DNA of 64,000 bases from positions 496,001 to 560,000 of the forward strand of contig JARFXM010000006.1 of NCBI GenBank assembly GCA_029532625.1, given 5' to 3'. This DNA comes from Lomentospora prolificans (Eukaryota; Ascomycota; Sordariomycetes; Microascales; Microascaceae). A program made the position numbers and the translations under genes. Positions within the stretch are counted from its first letter, which is position 1. Each line of letters opens with the position of its first letter. This document shows positions 59,259 to 64,000 of the stretch, piece after piece. A model generated the notes under the pieces. That model was not told where the DNA came from. It saw only the letters and a list, made by a program, of their open reading frames with translations, and did no database searches.

Positions 59259-60468
59259 GGGGATCTCTATCTTTAGTAACTTGGTTTGTAGATCTTTGCT
59301 AACATAGGCACGACGAGCAGTCGAGGAACATCTCTCGAGGTTAGGCATTGGAGCAGAGAAAGACCCTGAAGTCCAACACCAGGAAAACCTCAAGAAGGCA
59401 CCCAAATACGTCGCTTCGATTCTCGACCCATCCAATCATAACTTTAAACAGCTATCATGTCCACCGCCAAATAAGAAGCGATACGAGCATCTTATCCCCT
59501 CCGAATCCGCCACGAAACCAACTTACATCTTCGCCCTGAACCTCATCAATGTCGCGAAACTCCTCCCGCGCCTGATGGGCTCTATTGTCGAGACGCTGCG
59601 CTTCCTCGGCCCTGAGAACTGCGTCATATCAATAGTCGAGGGCCACTCCAAGGACGGGACGATGGAGATTCTCGAGGCCCTCGGCCCAGAGATCACGAAG
59701 CTGGGGGCCGAATACCATTTTCTACGGAGCGAAATCACGCCTAATGATGGGCGCAGAATCGCGCATCTCGCCGAGTTAAGAAACATGGCGCTAGGTCCGC
59801 TCTTGAATAATACGGCGCACTTCGTCGAGGATCCGACCATCATATTCCTTAACGATGTGGCCATATGCAGCGAGGATATCTTGGAGCTAATACACCAGAG
59901 GAGGCATATCGGGGCCGACATGACGTGTGGAATGGACTGGTCCCACATAAAACGATACCCGACCTTTTACGACGCGTGGGTCGCCCGGTCCATCACTGGC
60001 AACTCCTTTTTCTACATCAATCCGGAAGACATCTCCTGGGATCAGGCACACCTACTCTTCTTTGATGATCCGGTGGGGTCGAAACGCTTAGATGACTACC
60101 GCCCGGTGCAGGTCTTTGCCTGCTGGAATGGTGCCGTCGTCTTCAGCGCCCGACCCCTGCTGAAGGACGGTATCCGGTTCCGCGATGGATATGAGGGGGA
60201 ATGTAGAATGGGCGAGCCTACCTACTTTTGCAAAGACCTGTGGAAGAAAGGCTACGGCAAGATCGCCGTCGTGCCGACGGTGAACCTGGAGTACGACAAC
60301 AAGCACGGCGCGTGGGTCAAGCACAAGAAAGGATGGGTGCACAAGCTGGTTAAGGAAGATGATGGCGCTGCTGACCTCGTAGAGTGGAGGGGCCCGCCAG
60401 AGAAGGTGCTTTGCATGCCGGGATGGGATCAGCAGACCTGGGTGCCATGGGATGAGCATACGCCTTGA
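59005..60468 (+). CDS. GT69-family glycosyltransferase (CAP59/CMT1-like), type II membrane protein
   Basis: Two exons, 59005-59122 and 59321-60468, encode 421 residues. A short basic stretch and one hydrophobic helix (about residues 8-26) mark a signal anchor, so the catalytic part is lumenal, probably Golgi. The body matches the Cryptococcus CAP59/CMT1 alpha-1,3-mannosyltransferase family: YIFALNLINVAKLLP, ISIVEGHSKDGT, FLNDVAICSEDILELI, TCGMDWSH, CWNGAVVFSA and RMGEPTYFCKDLWKKG. The acceptor was chosen as GAGCAG ending at 59320 because it preserves the frame and lies 17 nt after a CTAAC branch site; the nearer CATAG would cause a frameshift and an early stop. The intron includes a T27 run. 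The glycan acceptor is unknown. Confidence 0.9.
59227..59253 (+). repeat. Homopolymer T27 in an intron
   Basis: Uninterrupted run of 27 T inside the single intron of the GT69 gene, about 45 bases upstream of the branch site. It may act as an extended polypyrimidine tract. Confidence 0.9.
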
Positions 60469-61248
60469 GATCACAAAGAAGTGGTGCGCCAACGTGGAAT
60501 AAACAAGGTATTCAGTGGAATGTGTGCATTCCCTATGGAGGCAGCCCTCTTGGGTTCGCTCGGAGCATTATGCTCCAACAGGGCCATTCCTTCGGAAGCC
60601 ATGCCTAAGGTTGTCATACCACACTAAACACTAAATGGTTTACCCCATTTCTTGAGTGTGATGGGTGCCAAGCAGGGGAAGCCGGCTTCGAGAATGTTGG
60701 AGAGCAAAAGTTGAGTCCCCTGGTAGGCCCTTGGACGACATACGAGCGACTCAATGGATCGGGACCTTCACTTTCGCCGCTTTTAGATGAGGACTAGCCG
60801 TTTCCGCAATTTCAGCGACCAAATATCATGACCGGTCAGTTAACGAAAGGGAGATGCTTCATGCAGGGGTCCGACGAGATTTACACTCAAATATTCGCTT
60901 TTGTTTCGATTTTACACTACTTAGAGCTAGAAACCTCGAGATGCATAGGAGCATGGCGTGTCCGGTCTACTCATGATTTGTATCCATTTTTGGCGGGTTT
61001 CTTTTGCATTGCATAGCATTGCATTGTATTTTAGTCAATGACATATTTAATACCGTTCCCCGATGCCAGGCAGCAACAGAAAATGTTGAACAGGAGTCCA
61101 AAGCTAGGTTGTTTTCACATCCACCGATGCGGCCCACCACGGCCCTTCTTCGCAGAAGGTTAACTTTGACACCTCGACTAACATCTAGGGTCCACATGGG
61201 CATCCTTAGTATAGGATAGACCACCAAACTAGAAGAAAGGCAAAAAAG

Positions 61249-61369
61249 AAAAAGGTTCCTGCTCCCCCGGGGCCTCGAACTCGGGCTCCCGGGCTCCTCG
61301 CAGCTTCCTCCGAAAACTTGCGTTTTCTAACTTTCTGAGCGCTCCGAGTAACCGCTAGGCTATCAGTCG
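61249..61369 (-). pseudogene. tRNA-like Pol III element, degenerate
   Basis: On the minus strand an A-box-like TAGCCTAGCGG (61362-61352) is followed about 70 nt later by GTTCGAGGC (61280-61272), which fits the B-box consensus GWTCRANNC, and then by TTTTTCTTTTTT (61253-61242), a Pol III terminator. The T stem pairs at only three of five positions and the acceptor arms do not pair, so it is not an intact tRNA. A relic of an intron-bearing or long-arm tRNA, or a tRNA-derived SINE, is the best guess. Confidence 0.3.
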
Positions 61370-61487
61370 CAGTGCTAGTGCTTGAGCTACTCGGTTGGAA
61401 GTTCTTTCCGAATCATCATATATCAAGGTATGACCAAAGTTGGTGGGAACTGGAGGGGAAGGAGCGAGTGAGGACGACTGCCGCCGT

Positions 61488-61526
61488 GGTTTGAACCCTG
61501 ACTCTACTGATCAAGACGAACGCTAG
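61488..61526 (-). pseudogene. Second tRNA-like fragment
   Basis: On the minus strand TGGCTAGCG is followed after about 24 nt by GGTTCAAACC, a B-box match. The spacing is about 12 nt too short for a complete tRNA and no terminator follows. It shares the CTAGCG core with the neighbouring tRNA-like element, so the two may be related relics. Confidence 0.2.
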
Positions 61527-62231
61527 CCAGGAGGCTGTGAACACGACTTCAAATGAGCCCTGGATCTATGTATTCGACTTCCAGAGAGCTCGCTCGCGCC
61601 CAGACTCCCGAAGTCTTCGATTTATACGCAGGATTCCGGCTTCTGGTGAGCCTAATGCGCAGAAAGGGATCTCAAAACATGGCTTTGCCATCCTCACAGG
61701 AAAGCTGAGCTATTCTATTGCCATGGATTACAAAGGGAGCATCGCTAGGGGCTGGAAGGCGGGAGAAACGTATAATTCTCATATAGCTAGAAAGACAGTG
61801 ACCTTACCAGCTGTTCGACAGCGCCCCATTATTGACGTGGACTTTAGAGTTTAGTGGAAGACCATTCTGGCGAAATAATTGATGCCTTGGATAATTCCGA
61901 AAACTTGTACAAGATAGGGCTACTTTTGGTCCTTGGGGTTGGTTTGGATTTCTGTTGATATTCTGCTCGTTCCTATTCTCATCGCGCTTAGTTTATGGTA
62001 ATGGGTGTGTGGGGGCTCGAACCAGCACTTAAACTGCAGTGGGGACCAAGCATCAAATGCAAGCTGACCCCTAAATTTAAGGTCCAGTCGTTTGCCAACG
62101 TCACCTAAACACGACACGCTGGACTCAAAATCGCCAACATACTTCACCCTTCACCTGAATCGCTGCCTTCGCGGTAAGAAAGATACACCACGACTCTGTA
62201 CGCACGCCCGTCGTACATCCGCACGTAGGCC

Positions 62232-63660
62232 ATGGCCCTCAATCGGAAATACGCCGCGCTGCCGGATCTGGTACGAGCACCCTTCTCCCAGACGAGCTAC
62301 TCCATACTGTTTCCAAGTCTAATCCTGTGCCCAGGACTCGGCGCCCGATATCTACGAAACGCCCGACCTCACCGATGATAACTCGACCGTTCCCGTAGGT
62401 CCGCTCCGTCTGTGCGAATTGGTGGCAGAGGGCTAATCCGTCCAGGGCACGACACTCCGCTCGCAATCCGATGCAGCCTCCGACGAAGACACGGCAGGCG
62501 AAGACGGCGGCATCTCCCGCCAAAAGCTCCGCATAAATGAAGCTCGCTCTCGTTTCGAATCCACCCGCTACAACACCGCCGGCGTCGATTTCTCCGATCG
62601 AGTCGATAGCAAGCGGAGATCTTACCGCACCCGTCACCGCGTTCTCGACGACGGCACTGAAGAGCTCGGGGACCTCAGCGATGAAGATGATGACACCGAT
62701 GAGGCAGCTGAGAGCTTGGAGAGGAAGATTGCGAGGTTAAAACGTGAGGTTGAAGAGGCCAAGGAAGAGTATGCGCGGAGAAGAGCGAGCGGCGAGACCA
62801 AGGGCGGTGAGGGGGCGGGCGAGGAGGGTCTCGAATCCCTAGGCAGAGCACTAGAGGAAATATCGCGTCCCACCGGCCTGGCGCGGCCTACGAGACTCTC
62901 TAAACCTCTTGTCAAGGGTGACGAGCCCGCTCCTGATCAGGAGACAATCGGTGAAGCCACCTACACGGTGACCTATGCACCAAATTATGAGCAGTCTCAC
63001 GCTCTAGCGAAAGCTGCCGAGTTCGACCAAAGGCTGCTAGCTCTTGAGAAGTCGCTTGGTATTGGCACAACCAAGGGATTAGAGATTGGTGTCAATGGGC
63101 TTCCCCGCGCCGTGTTACCTACAGTGGACACGCTTAACAAACAAATCTCAGTCCTTGCCAAGGCATCCACGGCGAACCTCGATTCGATTAGCCGTCGTGT
63201 TAGAACACTTGCCACAGATATCGAAAATCTAAACAAAGCAAAGGCTTTCTCTAGGTCCGCTGATCAACCCAACATAGAACGCTACGTGGAGGAGAGGATG
63301 AAGGACGACACTAAGAGCAAGGACGCGAGTGAGAGCGAGGAGGATGAGCAAAAGTCCAAAATAAATGCTCTTTATGGGACGCTCGCTACCATCGAAAGTC
63401 TTACACCTTTGCTCCAGCCTCTTCTCGACCGGTTGAGGTCACTCAGAGCGATTCATGCCGATGCAGCCACGGCAAGCGAAACATTAGACCGTATTGAGAA
63501 GCAGCAAGCCGAGATGGCAGCCGAGCTTAAGCAGTGGAAAGACGGGTTGGAAAAAATCTCTCAGGCAATGAAGGATGGTGACGCCGTCATGGCGGGCAAC
63601 ATGAAAGTGATGGAATCTTGGATCAGGGACCTCGAGGGGCGCACTGAGAAGCGGTCTTGA
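62232..63660 (+). CDS. jnm1: Dynactin subunit 2 (p50 dynamitin)
   Basis: Three exons (62232-62270, 62335-62394, 62446-63660) encode 437 residues, all introns in phase 0 and very short (64 and 51 nt). The N-terminus MALNRKYAALPDLDSAPDIYETPDL is diagnostic of dynamitin (the conserved YADLPGID/APDIYETPDL type region that contacts the Arp1 filament). Long coiled coils follow (about 155-195, 255-310 and 360-435). Dynamitin forms the dynactin shoulder with p150Glued and p24, and dynactin enables dynein-driven nuclear and vesicle transport in hyphae. The start is fixed by the conserved first residues and a CCATGG context. Confidence 0.94.
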
Positions 63661-64000
63661 GGTGTGCCCCAGGCACGTAGTCTACCGTGTAGATTGTATA
63701 AGATACCCTATGATGACGACCCATCAAAACGTGATGTTACTACTCAGATTTATATGAAAAGCGGACAAGCAACTGCTTTAACATTCCCAGCTCCAGTTTA
63801 CCCATGGTTTCTTGATTAGGTAGCCTTGCCTTAGCTCACAAACCGCATCGTGCGGCGCTTTCCGAAATGCTTTGGGGCCAATGGCTGGGAGGTCAATTAA
63901 CACTAGTCTTGGCATGCAACTGACCATGAACGAGCCTGGTGACTTCGCTTTTGTCACGTGATTCATTTTCCACAATGCGGGCACGGACCTTTCGCGGGGC
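63661..64000. other. Right-edge intergenic sequence
   Basis: Contains the dynamitin 3' region. A CACGTG E-box at 63955-63960, in TTGTCACGTGATTC, may belong to the promoter of a gene beyond the window. No open frame is convincing. Confidence 0.45.

Larger units (their letters stand above)
60469..62231. other. Intergenic region between GT69 and dynamitin genes
   Basis: About 1.76 kb. It contains the degenerate tRNA-like sequences near 61.25-61.53 kb described separately. A 105-codon open frame at 61537-61854 has no recognisable domain or support. Nothing else is identified. Confidence 0.5.

Noticed and set aside
1..64000. CRISPR arrays, prophage, insertion sequences, telomere repeats, 5S rRNA, intact transposons
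   Set aside because: None seen. The sequence is eukaryotic with spliced genes; I found no TTAGGG array, no sequence like the fungal 5S rRNA, and no transposase or reverse-transcriptase motif.

Overview
The window is nuclear DNA of a filamentous ascomycete, most likely a Sordariomycete. The gene models show short spliceosomal introns (51 to about 300 nt) with GTRNGT donors, CTAAC-type branch sites and YAG acceptors. Intergenic regions are long, leaders are pyrimidine-rich, and the gene set is typical of Pezizomycotina (CreB, Ecm29, an LRR-type adenylate cyclase, a GT69 glycosyltransferase, dynamitin). No species call is possible from the sequence alone. Sixteen protein-coding genes are supported. 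Each model was checked by tracking the reading frame across every intron.

Layout: 1.9-3.5 kb, a UBA-UAS-UIM-UBX Cdc48 adaptor (+). 5.8-8.1 kb, a GCK/Ste20-like kinase (+). 9.1-14.7 kb, the proteasome adaptor Ecm29 (+). 14.8-22.2 kb, a run of three oxidoreductases: an SDR (-), an FAD monooxygenase (+) and a cytochrome P450 (+). 24.4-25.9 kb, mitochondrial NAD-isocitrate dehydrogenase subunit 1 (+). 27.4-28.1 kb, a small unrecognised protein (+). 28.6-29.3 kb, a CBS-pair protein (-). 30.6-32.0 kb, a Pic2-type mitochondrial carrier (+). 32.0-38.2 kb, a 6.2-kb stretch with no convincing gene. 38.2-40.8 kb, the deubiquitinase CreB (+). 42.1-43.9 kb, the ER mannosyltransferase Alg12 (+). 44.8-51.6 kb, adenylate cyclase (-). 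51.6-56.3 kb, another gene-poor stretch. 56.3-57.9 kb, an Rtc4-like protein (-). 59.0-60.5 kb, a Cap59/CMT1-type glycosyltransferase (+). 62.2-63.7 kb, dynactin p50/dynamitin (+).

Most genes are unrelated housekeeping functions. Loose themes are ubiquitin/proteasome biology (UBX adaptor, Ecm29, CreB), carbon signalling (CreB, adenylate cyclase) and mitochondrial metabolism (Idh1, Pic2). The only group resembling an accessory pathway is SDR-FMO-P450, but no polyketide synthase, NRPS, terpene cyclase or pathway regulator lies beside it. I found no clear undescribed system. The most interesting items are a 14-nt microexon in creB whose junction splits the catalytic cysteine codon and sits beside a decoy acceptor that would give an immediate stop; two tRNA-like degenerate elements near 61.3-61.5 kb; and two short motifs (CCAGCCAG and TACTYCGTA) that recur only in intergenic DNA.
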